This document shows, piece by piece, positions 7,670-13,416 of a DNA stretch of 40,113 nucleotides. The DNA comes from a virus: the IMG/VR virus record IMGVR_UViG_3300036820_000040, positions 1 through 40,113 of that record; one strand, given 5' to 3'. Both the position numbers and the translations under genes were made by a program. The notes under the pieces are model-generated. The model saw only the letters and a program-made list of their open reading frames with translations. It made no database searches and had not been told where the DNA came from. The number at the start of each line of letters is the position of its first letter. The stretch's first letter is position 1.

Positions 7670-8005
7670 TCACGATCCGCTGATGGTGTCGCTACCGATC
7701 GACGCCGGCAGAGTGGCAGCCGGGGGCGGCGTGGCGGTCGGCACCAGCGGCTGCAAAACCTGAAACGCCTGGCTCACCTGGCTGGCGGCTCCGGAGACCG
7801 CGCTGGCGGAGCTCGCGTCCGCGGACTGCGCCTGGGCCAGCGCGGTATCGCTGGTCGCCTTGGTGGCGTTGGCGGCGTCGAGTGCGATGGCGGCGGTCAC
7901 GAACTGCTGAGCGGCGATCGTCAAGGCCGACGGCGTCGGGCTGGTGTCGGCGGGAGTGGATCCGGTCGAGTCGGTGGAACGGCAGAGGCGGGGGAAGCGG
8001 TTCAT
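7670..8005 (-). CDS. Ala/Ser/Pro-rich small protein of unknown function
   Basis: 111 aa; AAGGAG lies 5 nt before ATG 8005. After a short basic N-terminus comes a Thr/Ser/Pro linker, then an Ala-rich helix (ALDAANATKATSDTALAQAQ), and a Pro-rich tail. Composition resembles the middle of the neighbouring lipoprotein, so the two may be functionally or evolutionarily linked, but this one lacks a signal peptide. No family recognised. Confidence 0.6.
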   Translation of the reverse strand: MNRFPRLCRSTDSTGSTPADTSPTPSALTIAAQQFVTAAIALDAANATKATSDTALAQAQSADASSASAVSGAASQVSQAFQVLQPLVPTATPPPAATLPASIGSDTISGS

Positions 8006-8103
8006 GGGAGCTCCTTCGAGGGGTTGAGTATCGCGGCTGCCCAGCGCGGTGGTGGCTGTTGCCTTCCAGAATCCGAGCTTCGGCGTCCGCATGGTTTGTG
8101 TGG

Positions 8104-8319
8104 TCAGTTGACGCGGCGGATCTCGACATCGCCGAAAACCAGCTCCGTCTCCGGTTCACCGCGGCCGTTGCGCAACACTTCCTGCGAAACAGGATCGGTC
8201 GCGTAGCGCGTCACGTAGCCTTGGGCCGCGTTCGCACGGACAGCCAACGGCTCCCGAACCCCGTCGCGGTACACCTCATCAAGATGGCTGTCTTTGGTCT
8301 CGCCGGCGATCCAGAGCAT
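8104..8319 (-). CDS. Small protein of unknown function
   Basis: 71 aa, beginning 5 bp after the stop of the 144-aa gene. The C-terminal half (PETELVFGDVEIRRV) is beta-like and the middle contains RYATDPVSQEVLRNGRGEP. Strong third-position GC bias supports coding. The Shine-Dalgarno is weak, suggesting translation coupled to the gene before it. No function is assigned. Confidence 0.58.
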   Translation of the reverse strand: MLWIAGETKDSHLDEVYRDGVREPLAVRANAAQGYVTRYATDPVSQEVLRNGRGEPETELVFGDVEIRRVN

Positions 8320-8324
8320 GGCAT

Positions 8325-8759
8325 TCAGGTTCCGATTGCGGCGACGACGGCGGCCAGCGACTCGGCCAGCGTGATGGTCTTGTCTTCCATCCGCTTGAAT
8401 GTGAGGCGTGATGGACCCTTCTCCTGGGCGCTGATCTTGGCCAGTTCCTTCTCGGAGAAGATCTTTCGGGCCGGCTCGACGTGGACCGCGATCATGCGGA
8501 GGAAATCCACCCTGCTGAGCTTCTTCTGCTCGTAGAGTTTCAGGCAGGCGTCCGTGTCGATCACGGTCTTATCCCCGCCGACCAGGCGGCACCGGAAGAG
8601 GTTCGCCTCGGCGAAGGTGGCCAGCTTGAGCTGCATCGTCTCCTTGATTTCACCCCGAATCGGCTTGGCGAACATGTCGTCAAGCTCTTCGAGGAAGCCC
8701 ACGCGATCAACGTCGGCGCATTTGATCGTCTTGGGCTCTGAGGTTTCGGCTTTGGCCAT
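8325..8759 (-). CDS. Hypothetical protein
   Basis: 144 aa, highly charged and mainly helical (GFLEELDDMFAKPIRGEIKE; KKLSRVDFLRMIAVHVEPARK). No signal peptide, membrane segment or metal motif. It is the first longer gene after a perfect hairpin in the late minus-strand run, ahead of the exit cassette. I recognise no family; a role early in the late programme is only suggested by position. Confidence 0.62.
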   Translation of the reverse strand: MAKAETSEPKTIKCADVDRVGFLEELDDMFAKPIRGEIKETMQLKLATFAEANLFRCRLVGGDKTVIDTDACLKLYEQKKLSRVDFLRMIAVHVEPARKIFSEKELAKISAQEKGPSRLTFKRMEDKTITLAESLAAVVAAIGT

Positions 8760-8776
8760 GGCTCGCTTGTTTTAGA

Positions 8777-8812
8777 AGCCGGCGCGGGCTCTCTCGGAAA
8801 CTCGCGCCGGCT
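8777..8812 (-). terminator. Strong hairpin between two late genes (weak terminator)
   Basis: AGCCGGCGCG and CGCGCCGGCT form a perfect 10-bp stem with a 16-nt loop, just downstream of the 60-aa HTH gene on the minus strand. Only a short U-poor tail (TCTAAAAC) follows, so it may attenuate or protect the transcript rather than fully terminate. Confidence 0.4.
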
Positions 8813-8840
8813 CAGGGAAGGAGGACTGTGGGGCAACTGC

Positions 8841-9023
8841 TCAACGCCGCGGCAGTGATTCGCACAGCTTGCGGACCGCATTGAACGACGCCTGGGCGCG
8901 CCGGTGGAGCTGCTGCAGGCTTTGCCGGTGCTTGAGACCCATGGCCGCCGCGGCCTGGCTCGCCGTATAGCCGCGGTTGAGCAGCTCCACGGCCTGAATC
9001 TGTTTCTGGGTCACAACCGGCAT
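8841..9023 (-). CDS. Small HTH regulator (sigma-70 region 4/LuxR-like helix-turn-helix)
   Basis: 60 aa, almost entirely one DNA-binding domain: VTQKQIQAVELLNRGYTASQ followed by AAAMGLKHRQSLQQLHRR reads as the GYTASQAAAAMGLK helix-turn-helix of sigma region 4 and LuxR-type proteins. I start at ATG 9023; the much longer frame upstream has no coding character and overlaps the 9113 gene. A perfect palindrome lies 32 bp upstream, consistent with autoregulation. It may act as the late-gene activator or as a packaging-linked regulator. Confidence 0.65.
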   Translation of the reverse strand: MPVVTQKQIQAVELLNRGYTASQAAAAMGLKHRQSLQQLHRRAQASFNAVRKLCESLPRR

Positions 9024-9054
9024 AACAAATGTGCTCCCTCTACAAGCAGCGCAC

Positions 9055-9081
9055 GGGTGCAAGTATAAAATGCTTGCACCC
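9055..9081. promoter_or_regulatory. Perfect 9-9-9 palindromic operator
   Basis: GGGTGCAAG, a 9-nt AT-rich spacer, then CTTGCACCC: a perfect 27-bp inverted repeat about 32 bp before the HTH gene start. Read on the minus strand, the spacer contains TATAC, a possible -10 element, so a bound repressor or activator would sit over the promoter. Confidence 0.6.
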
Positions 9082-9112
9082 CCCGAGATTTTTCCCAGAT
9101 TCTTCATGGGAT

Positions 9113-9784
9113 TCAGGCGGCCTGCGGGTCGTCGCCGGCGATCGCCGTCTCCCCCTCGAGAGAATTGAAATCGGCGCTGGTTCGTCCATCGCGCGGAACC
9201 AGCATCGTCAAATGGCGGCTGGGGATGCGCACCAGGCATTCCCGATCCCCGTGGTAGGTCGTCGCATCCGGAGCGACGAACTGGACGGCCCGGCTGGGGC
9301 GCTTGGGCGTCAGGCCGGCTTCCATTGCCTCGGTTTTTTTCATCCGGTGAATGCCCGACCGCATTGGCCATCCCTTGCTGGCTGCCGGGCAGAAGGCGCA
9401 CAAGCATTCGTAGCAGATCCCGTCGCTGGTCAGCATGTGCGCCGGCATCTGCCCGTGGCATCGTCCGCAGCAGGTCGCTGCCTGCGACGGCCGCCAGACT
9501 GCCAGCAGCATCTCTGGTGGAAGATCCAGGAGCAGCGCCAGACGTTCGATCGCTGTCCACGTGTCCCGGCCACACTGGAGAGCCGACGGCGAGTCACCCG
9601 TGTCCCGCCCGTGCTGAGGATCCCGTGGGGCCCGGCGGTCGCGGATTTCCATGCGAGCGTAATGGAGGAACGTCCGGGAGCTCCGAGCCAGGTGGTGCAT
9701 GTGCTCTATCACCTGCAGCAGACCGGGTAGGGGAGAGGGAGAGGGCGCAACTGCATCCGGCACGGCGCAGACGATCCCGGCCAT
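9113..9784 (-). CDS. Cysteine-rich protein, first gene of the late minus-strand run
   Basis: 223 aa from ATG 9784 (MAGIVCAV); an earlier in-frame start at 9832 is possible. A zinc-finger-like cluster CCGRCHGQM-x8-CYECLCAFC lies in the middle (about residues 104-132), preceded by a helix (LALLLDLPPEMLLAVW) that could be protein- or DNA-binding. The C-terminus has VQFVAPDATTYHGDRECLVRIP. No family recognised. As the first gene after the putative late leader it could be a late regulator. Confidence 0.6.
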   Translation of the reverse strand: MAGIVCAVPDAVAPSPSPLPGLLQVIEHMHHLARSSRTFLHYARMEIRDRRAPRDPQHGRDTGDSPSALQCGRDTWTAIERLALLLDLPPEMLLAVWRPSQAATCCGRCHGQMPAHMLTSDGICYECLCAFCPAASKGWPMRSGIHRMKKTEAMEAGLTPKRPSRAVQFVAPDATTYHGDRECLVRIPSRHLTMLVPRDGRTSADFNSLEGETAIAGDDPQAA

Positions 9785-9863
9785 AAGTGACCCCAGCAAA
9801 GTTGTCGATCGGAAGCCCGCGCCACGCCGCAAGCATTATATCAGATCCCCTCCATCGTTGAAG

Positions 9864-9894
9864 AAAAAAGGCCGGCGGTAGTGCTCCGCCGGCC
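9864..9894 (-). terminator. Rho-independent terminator upstream of the late genes
   Basis: Perfect 9-bp stem GGCCGGCGG/CCGCCGGCC with a 7-nt loop, followed on the minus strand by six Ts. It lies 80 bp upstream of the first late minus-strand gene rather than after a gene, so it would stop transcription entering the late region unless antiterminated. Confidence 0.75.
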
Positions 9895-9954
9895 CGAGCA
9901 GCCGGCGATCGGGGCAGCGTGGCAGCGTTGCCCCTGCAGACTGGCTCCGGCTGG

Positions 9955-9963
9955 ATTGTAACA
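9955..9963 (-). promoter_or_regulatory. Extended -10 promoter candidate for late transcription
   Basis: Minus-strand TGTTACAAT fits an extended -10 (TGnTATAAT, one mismatch). No good -35 hexamer is seen. A start about 7 nt downstream would give a transcript of roughly 85 nt ending at the 9864-9894 terminator, or readthrough into the late genes. Confidence 0.4.
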
Positions 9964-10055
9964 GATGAGTACAGGGAAGAGGGCAGGGGTGAGGGACGGC
10001 GGCAATCTCGATTTTTGTTGGGTCTCATCGATGGCGCGCTGAGCGGGATCACATC

Positions 10056-10460
10056 TTGAGGTTGTTGGGCAACGGCCACAGCAAGCCCGAGGTGGCCGCG
10101 CTCTGCCAAGTCAGCCTTCGCCGCGTCTACCAGGTGGCCGGCGTCAAGCGGCCCAAGCCGCGCGTCACGGCCGTGTTGATCGCCGAGATCGCCAAGCGGC
10201 GCGGGCGCGGAGAGTCGGTCCGCAGCATCGCCGCCGACTTGAAGATCTCCCGCCTGACTGCGTCACGCGCCACGCCGGCCGCACCGCCAGCGAAGCGACG
10301 GCCGACGCACCAGGTCACGGATGCGGAGCGCGCCGACGTGATCCGGCGTCTGCGGTCGAAGCAGGCAAAGCGCTGGATCGCGGAAGAGGTGGGCGTGAGC
10401 AGGGGGACGGTGGATCGAATCGAAGCGTCGCTTCGTGAGTCAGTAGTCAGCAGTCAGTAG
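10056..10460 (+). CDS. DNA-binding protein with two or three helix-turn-helix motifs
   Basis: 134 aa from a TTG start (GGGA 8 nt upstream). Three resolvase/transposase-like HTH segments are visible: GHSKPEVAALCQVSLRRVYQ, ESVRSIAADLKISRLTAS and RWIAEEVGVSRGTVDRIE. There is no recombinase catalytic domain, so it is probably a regulator. Divergent from the late genes, it could be the immunity or early/late switch protein. Its last codons (ESVVSSQ) lie within a 14-bp repeat, so the natural C-terminus may have been replaced by repeat insertion. Confidence 0.7.
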   Translation: MRLLGNGHSKPEVAALCQVSLRRVYQVAGVKRPKPRVTAVLIAEIAKRRGRGESVRSIAADLKISRLTASRATPAAPPAKRRPTHQVTDAERADVIRRLRSKQAKRWIAEEVGVSRGTVDRIEASLRESVVSSQ

Positions 10461-10465
10461 TCAGG
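10438..10465. repeat. Two copies of a 14-bp AGTCAGTAGTCAGC-type repeat
   Basis: AGTCAGTAGTCAGC followed by AGTCAGTAGTCAGG. The same family recurs in the same orientation at 10906-10933, so the two flank a segment of about 440 bp. Confidence 0.8.
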
Positions 10466-10477
10466 TACAATGCGGAG

Positions 10478-10813
10478 ATGAAACCGGACGACCGACAGTT
10501 CCTCCTGCAGGTGGCCGCGCTTCCTGGGAGCGCAGCCACCAAGGCGCGCAGAATCCTTGACGCCGAGGTGGAGCACGTCGGCAGGGGCGTTGGGATCCGC
10601 TTCGATGAGGGCGCTACTTTTTCGGCTTTGGACCGGCTTCGGATCGAGACTGCACGGCGCTCACCCGCCGCAAAATCTGGATCGCGACGTCACAGGCAAG
10701 ATCCGCCAGCTCGCCCGGATCCAACTCGGCTGCACCGGACTTCGGCTTCGCAGCCTCGAACAAAACCAGCGCCGTCGCCGACGAAATCGCCGCGGCGGCG
10801 ACCGGTCCGTTAA
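10478..10813 (+). CDS. Doubtful ORF overlapping an antisense gene
   Basis: 111 aa. The first 45 residues (MKPDDRQFLLQVAALPGSAA...) read like real protein, but from 10614 the frame is antisense to a better-supported minus-strand gene and becomes Arg/Pro-rich, typical of a non-coding shadow. There is no convincing Shine-Dalgarno. It may be a gene remnant whose 3' part was replaced, or not a gene at all. Confidence 0.3.
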   Translation: MKPDDRQFLLQVAALPGSAATKARRILDAEVEHVGRGVGIRFDEGATFSALDRLRIETARRSPAAKSGSRRHRQDPPARPDPTRLHRTSASQPRTKPAPSPTKSPRRRPVR

Positions 10814-10829
10814 GATCGATCTTCGACAT
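10614..10829 (-). CDS. Small Ala-rich protein of unknown function
   Basis: 71 aa; GGAG lies 7 nt before the ATG. The sequence MSKIDLNGPVAAAAISSATALVLFEAAK suggests a semi-hydrophobic N-terminal helix, followed by ELADLACDVAIQILRR and a basic tail. It is oriented with the other minus-strand genes of the control region and could be read from the 11299-11328 promoter candidate. It sits between two copies of a 14-bp repeat, as if part of an inserted cassette. Confidence 0.55.
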   Translation of the reverse strand: MSKIDLNGPVAAAAISSATALVLFEAAKPKSGAAELDPGELADLACDVAIQILRRVSAVQSRSEAGPKPKK

Positions 10830-10905
10830 GGACTTCTCCAGTTCGTCGCCGCCCCCGAGTCGCCAAACTTACGGGGGCGGCGTTGTTGAGGAGTTTAACC
10901 GGGGG

Positions 10906-10933
10906 AGTCAGTGGTCAGTAGTCAGTGGTCAGC
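10906..10933. repeat. Second pair of the 14-bp AGTCAGTGGTCAG repeat
   Basis: AGTCAGTGGTCAGT followed by AGTCAGTGGTCAGC, differing from the 10438-10465 pair mainly at one R position. It resembles heptamer-type tandem repeats scattered between genes in planctomycete and cyanobacterial genomes (recollection, not searched). Confidence 0.75.
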
Positions 10934-10954
10934 AGGGGAAGAAGTTTAGCCACG

Positions 10955-10977
10955 GATGGACACAGATGAACACAGAT
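10955..10977. repeat. GATGRACACA decamer repeat
   Basis: GATGGACACA and GATGAACACA in tandem, followed by GAT. Strings of this type are common intergenic repeats in planctomycetes and relatives (recollection), so this looks like host-derived DNA carried by the phage. Confidence 0.65.
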
Positions 10978-10996
10978 AAGCGGGTTTTTTGGAGCG

Positions 10997-11272
10997 TCGC
11001 GCCGGCGCGAATACCCGTGCAAATTCTAGGCAGATTCTTGGGGTCGATGCGATGCAAGCGCGCGCTGGCGCGCGCTTTATGACAAATCTCCAGCTTTCGC
11101 GCCGGCGCGAATACTGTGCAGAATTCGCGCCGGCGCGAAGCTCAACGTGCGGGCGCGCTGGTCAGCACGCTGGCGCGAAAACCGGGCGGTGCAGCTTTCG
11201 CGCCAGCATCCCGAGCTTCGCGCCACCGTGCCGAGCTTCGCGCCCGCATGTTGAGCTTCGCGCTGGCGCGAA
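10997..11272. repeat. Block of TTCGCGCC palindromes and 20-bp iterons (possible origin or partition site)
   Basis: About ten copies of TTCGCGCC/GGCGCGAA in 276 bp with no convincing gene. Two are the full palindrome TTCGCGCCGGCGCGAA (11096-11111 and 11124-11139), with a near copy at 10997-11010. A 12-bp inverted repeat GCTGGCGCGAAA/TTTCGCGCCAGC spans 11169-11207. AAGCGCGCGC-TG-GCGCGCGCTT lies at 11056-11077. Direct repeats starting GAGCTTCGCGC recur every 20 bp at 11213, 11233 and 11253. Iterons two helical turns apart beside a control region suggest an initiator, ParB or repressor array. Confidence 0.7.
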
Positions 11273-11298
11273 TGCTGATCGTCGGCCAATGGCGACAC

Positions 11299-11328
11299 CT
11301 TATATTGTTTGGTGGTCTTGGTGGTTAA
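11299..11328 (-). promoter_or_regulatory. Minus-strand promoter candidate
   Basis: TTAACC, an 18-bp spacer, then TATAAG (5/6 match to a -10). It points toward the palindrome block and the 10614-10829 gene. Surrounding GGT/ACC triplet repeats (11311-11375) lower confidence in the -35. Confidence 0.3.
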
Positions 11329-11434
11329 TACCCACCACCACCAACGCTCAGCGCGCGCAGGGGGAGTGGTGGTGGTGGATTTCTTCGACGGGAAGGAAGA
11401 GACGCCGGGCTGTGTTATCCGGACTCGGATTGAT

Positions 11435-11463
11435 CGCTCCGAAAGGCGATTTTCGGGCGTTTT
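11435..11463 (+). terminator. Plus-strand terminator
   Basis: CGC(T)CCGAAA pairs with TTTCGGGCG (one bulged T), 6-nt loop, followed by TTTT. It would stop plus-strand transcription leaving the control region before the convergent minus-strand membrane-protein gene. Confidence 0.5.
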
Positions 11464-11488
11464 ACCCCCCTGCTTAACATAATCCGTC

Positions 11489-11680
11489 TTATGGGCGGGA
11501 ACTCGCAACGGCCAGGAGTTCCCGTCGCTTCCTTTCATCTTGGCCGCCGGCAGCATGGCCCTGCTTGTAACCCTTCTCGAAGCCGGTCGTATATGCAACC
11601 CTCAGCAGTTGCCAAAGCGAGAGCGCCACCACCAAAAGAACGAGCAGTCCGAGTAGCAGCCGACTGATCCAAAACCACAC
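11489..11680 (-). CDS. Small one-pass membrane protein with GYKQGH tail
   Basis: 63 aa from a GTG with GGAGG 5 nt upstream; an ATG at 11728 would add 16 residues but lacks this site. A strong membrane helix (LLLGLLVLLVVALSLWQLL) is followed by AYTTGFEKGYKQGHAAGGQDER. The same motif ends the 48-aa protein at 17232-17378, so the two are diverged copies. Perhaps a superinfection or envelope-modifying lysogeny gene; function unknown. Confidence 0.65.
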   Translation of the reverse strand: MWFWISRLLLGLLVLLVVALSLWQLLRVAYTTGFEKGYKQGHAAGGQDERKRRELLAVASSRP

Positions 11681-11710
11681 GGCGGCCTCCTTGTTCGGGA
11701 TGCAGGTGGC

Positions 11711-11729
11711 AATGGACTCATAGTCCATT
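11711..11729. promoter_or_regulatory. 8-3-8 palindromic operator candidate
   Basis: AATGGACT-CAT-AGTCCATT, a perfect inverted repeat between the upstream terminator and the membrane-protein start. It could bind a repressor, for example the neighbouring ribbon-helix-helix-like protein. Confidence 0.4.
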
Positions 11730-11736
11730 GCCCTAT

Positions 11737-11767
11737 AAAAACGCCCTCTCGATTCAAAAACGAGGGC
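11737..11767 (-). terminator. Terminator after the ribbon-helix-helix-like gene
   Basis: On the minus strand GCCCTC/GAGGGC forms a 6-bp stem with a 13-nt loop, followed by GTTTTTAT. It lies directly after the 11774-12019 stop. Confidence 0.55.
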
Positions 11768-11773
11768 TGCCGA

Positions 11774-12019
11774 TCACCGGAACGATCGCCGCGGGCGCTG
11801 CGCATCCAGTAGCCCATTGCTCGCAAGCGCTTGGTGAATCAGTAAGCGTGCGGCGTCCGCGTCGGCCGAAAGCTCCATGCGCTCACGGAACGCCTTGACC
11901 GCTTCAGCCATCTCTTCGGAGACGCCGAAACTAAGATTCTTCTTCAACACGTCCACGCCCTTTCGCGGACGTCCGACTGATCGCCGAGGCTCATTTTGCA
12001 CAGCATTCATCTTAGACAT
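11774..12019 (-). CDS. Ribbon-helix-helix-like transcription regulator
   Basis: 81 aa. AGGAG lies 5 nt before ATG 12019 (a second ATG is adjacent at 12022). After a basic N-terminal arm (RRSVGRPRKG), KKNLSFGVSEEMAEAVKAFRERM and a second helix (DADAARLLIHQALAS) fit the beta-strand/helix/helix layout of Arc/CopG-type dimers. It is divergent from the integrase with a 183-bp spacer holding a palindrome, so it may control integrase expression or lysogeny. Confidence 0.6.
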   Translation of the reverse strand: MSKMNAVQNEPRRSVGRPRKGVDVLKKNLSFGVSEEMAEAVKAFRERMELSADADAARLLIHQALASNGLLDAQRPRRSFR

Positions 12020-12112
12020 CATAGCTCCTGTTTTTGGCTCGCGCTAGCATTTTTTAATTTTTCCATTTGAAATTGAAGGCGGGCGTGGTATTCTTCTGCC
12101 CCGCCGCTCAAC

Positions 12113-12135
12113 TGATCGGGGTTTCCGACCGATCA
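12113..12135. promoter_or_regulatory. Palindrome between regulator and integrase
   Basis: TGATCGG, 9-nt spacer, CCGATCA: perfect 7-bp arms in the 183-bp gap between the divergent regulator and integrase. The gap also has an AT-rich tract (12049-12075). The 11-mer CCGATCACCGG at its right edge recurs at 11770-11780 near the regulator stop. Confidence 0.4.
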
Positions 12136-12202
12136 CCGGGAAGAGGCGGCGACGCTTGGCACCTTTAACGCCGCCCGAGATTTCACCTCCCGTGGGGAAC
12201 TC

Positions 12203-13234
12203 ATGCGGCCATTGAACGATCGGCCATGTCCGCCACGAAGCCACCTCATGTATCGCGCCCCTCCCCCACCGCCGCTGTTGCCGCGCGCGGAGGAATTCAA
12301 GGATGTAATCCTCTCTCGCGGACGGACACCCCAGCACGCACACACGACCTGCCGGCACATCAAGGAACTGCTCGCACTGGTCAAAACCATGCGCACGCCT
12401 CCGCGCGATCCTACGCATGCGGACCTCAAGAAATCGGAGGTGGAGCGGGCGCTGGGCGTCTTGCTGGTTCAGGGCCGATCCCACCGAACGCGGATGAGCT
12501 ACGCCCGGTCGCTCAAGAGCTTCCTGCGCTGGATGGGAGAAGAGGACGACGATCTGCGCGACCCGCTGCGAGCGCTCAAGCTGACCAGTTCCGACTGCGA
12601 CCGCCGGCACACGCGTCGGCCGCTGGCCGTCGAAGAACTCTACGCGGTGGTCCGCGCCGCTTACGCAGGCCCGATCTATTCGGGAATCACGGGAAAAGAG
12701 CGTGCGCTCTTGTACATCATCGCCGCATGGACCGGGATGCGCGGAGGCACGCTCCGCAAGTTGACGGTGAGCAGCTTCGCACTCGACAAGCCAATCCCGA
12801 CCGTGCGGGTGCAGGGGAACCAATCGAAGGGACGACGCCCCTACTACCTCGTGATCCGGCCGGACCTCGGCAAGCTGTTGGCCGAACACTTCGGCCAGAA
12901 GATGCCGGCCACGCTCGCCTTCAAAATGCCCGAGCGCACCAAGCTGGTCAGGATGCTGCGGAAGGATCTCAAGGCCGCCGGAGTTGCGTACTGCGACATC
13001 GAGAAGGACGACAGCGGTGTGACGCGGCGCGTGAACGTGCTCGACTTCCACGCGTTCCGTGGCACCTTTGCCAATACGCTGGCCATGGCAGGCAAGCCGA
13101 TCACGTGCGTGCAGGAATTGTGCATGCACGCCGACGCGCAGACCACGATGAAGTTTTACACGCAGGCGCGTCATCTCGATCAGCTCGAAACTTTGAATGC
13201 CCTTCCAGCGATCCCGAAGCTGGAAGCTTCCTGA
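12203..13234 (+). CDS. int: Tyrosine site-specific integrase
   Basis: 343 aa. Catalyses integration and, probably with an unidentified factor, excision. The full active-site set is visible: Arg180 in WTGMRGGTLR, Lys209 in GNQSKGRR, His283 and Arg286 in DFHAFRGTF, His309 in CMHADAQT, and Tyr319 in MKFYTQ. Residues about 30-120 form the core-binding SAM-like domain. ATG 12203 has GGGGA upstream; Met16 is an alternative. attP begins 1 bp after the stop, the usual tight int-attP pairing, and a terminator follows at 13337-13367. Confidence 0.93.
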   Translation: MRPLNDRPCPPRSHLMYRAPPPPPLLPRAEEFKDVILSRGRTPQHAHTTCRHIKELLALVKTMRTPPRDPTHADLKKSEVERALGVLLVQGRSHRTRMSYARSLKSFLRWMGEEDDDLRDPLRALKLTSSDCDRRHTRRPLAVEELYAVVRAAYAGPIYSGITGKERALLYIIAAWTGMRGGTLRKLTVSSFALDKPIPTVRVQGNQSKGRRPYYLVIRPDLGKLLAEHFGQKMPATLAFKMPERTKLVRMLRKDLKAAGVAYCDIEKDDSGVTRRVNVLDFHAFRGTFANTLAMAGKPITCVQELCMHADAQTTMKFYTQARHLDQLETLNALPAIPKLEAS

Positions 13235-13235
13235 A

Positions 13236-13290
13236 CATGGCCTCTATCGGAGTCGAACCGATACGCCCTTGCGGGCACAGGATTTTGAGT
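13236..13290 (-). other. attP core: 3' half of tRNA-Leu(CAA)
   Basis: Read on the minus strand this is the 3' half of a tRNA-Leu: anticodon loop CTCAAAA on an AGGA/TCCT stem, long variable arm GCCC-GCAA-GGGC, T-stem ATCGG/CCGAT with loop TTCGACT, acceptor strand AGAGGCC and discriminator A, no encoded CCA. No matching 5' half is present, so it is not a working gene. Integrating into the host tRNA 3' end would leave an intact tRNA. The exact crossover limits are unknown. Confidence 0.85.
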
Positions 13291-13336
13291 CCTTCCGTGG
13301 GCGCTAATTTGTGCGGTTTATGCGGTCGGTCTATGA

Positions 13337-13367
13337 CGCCTCGGCAATCTGGTGCCGGGGCGTTTTT
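13337..13367 (+). terminator. Integrase terminator
   Basis: CGCCTCGGCA/TGCCGGGGCG stem of 10 bp including one G-U pair, 6-nt loop, then TTTTT. It separates the integrase from the early operon. Confidence 0.8.
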
Positions 13368-13416
13368 ATGCGCGCCGGGCGGAGCCCGTAGCGAGCTTTG
13401 AAAGCCGGAGGCTTTG

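Noticed and set aside
10989-11598. Opposing frames over the palindrome array
   Set aside because: Translations are repeat-driven (RRRE, WWWW, TTTTTPP) with no domain; the DNA repeats explain them.
13236-13330. Complete tRNA-Leu gene
   Set aside because: Only the 3' half can fold; no GGCCTCT 5' acceptor strand or D-arm is found upstream.
13307-13336. Plus-strand promoter TTGTGC-17-TATGAC for the early operon
   Set aside because: Only 3/6 and 4/6 matches, and the integrase terminator lies between it and the first early gene. I see no convincing early promoter.
12226-13401. Alternative long frame overlapping the integrase
   Set aside because: The other frame has all six catalytic residues; this one is Arg/Pro/His-rich and runs through attP.
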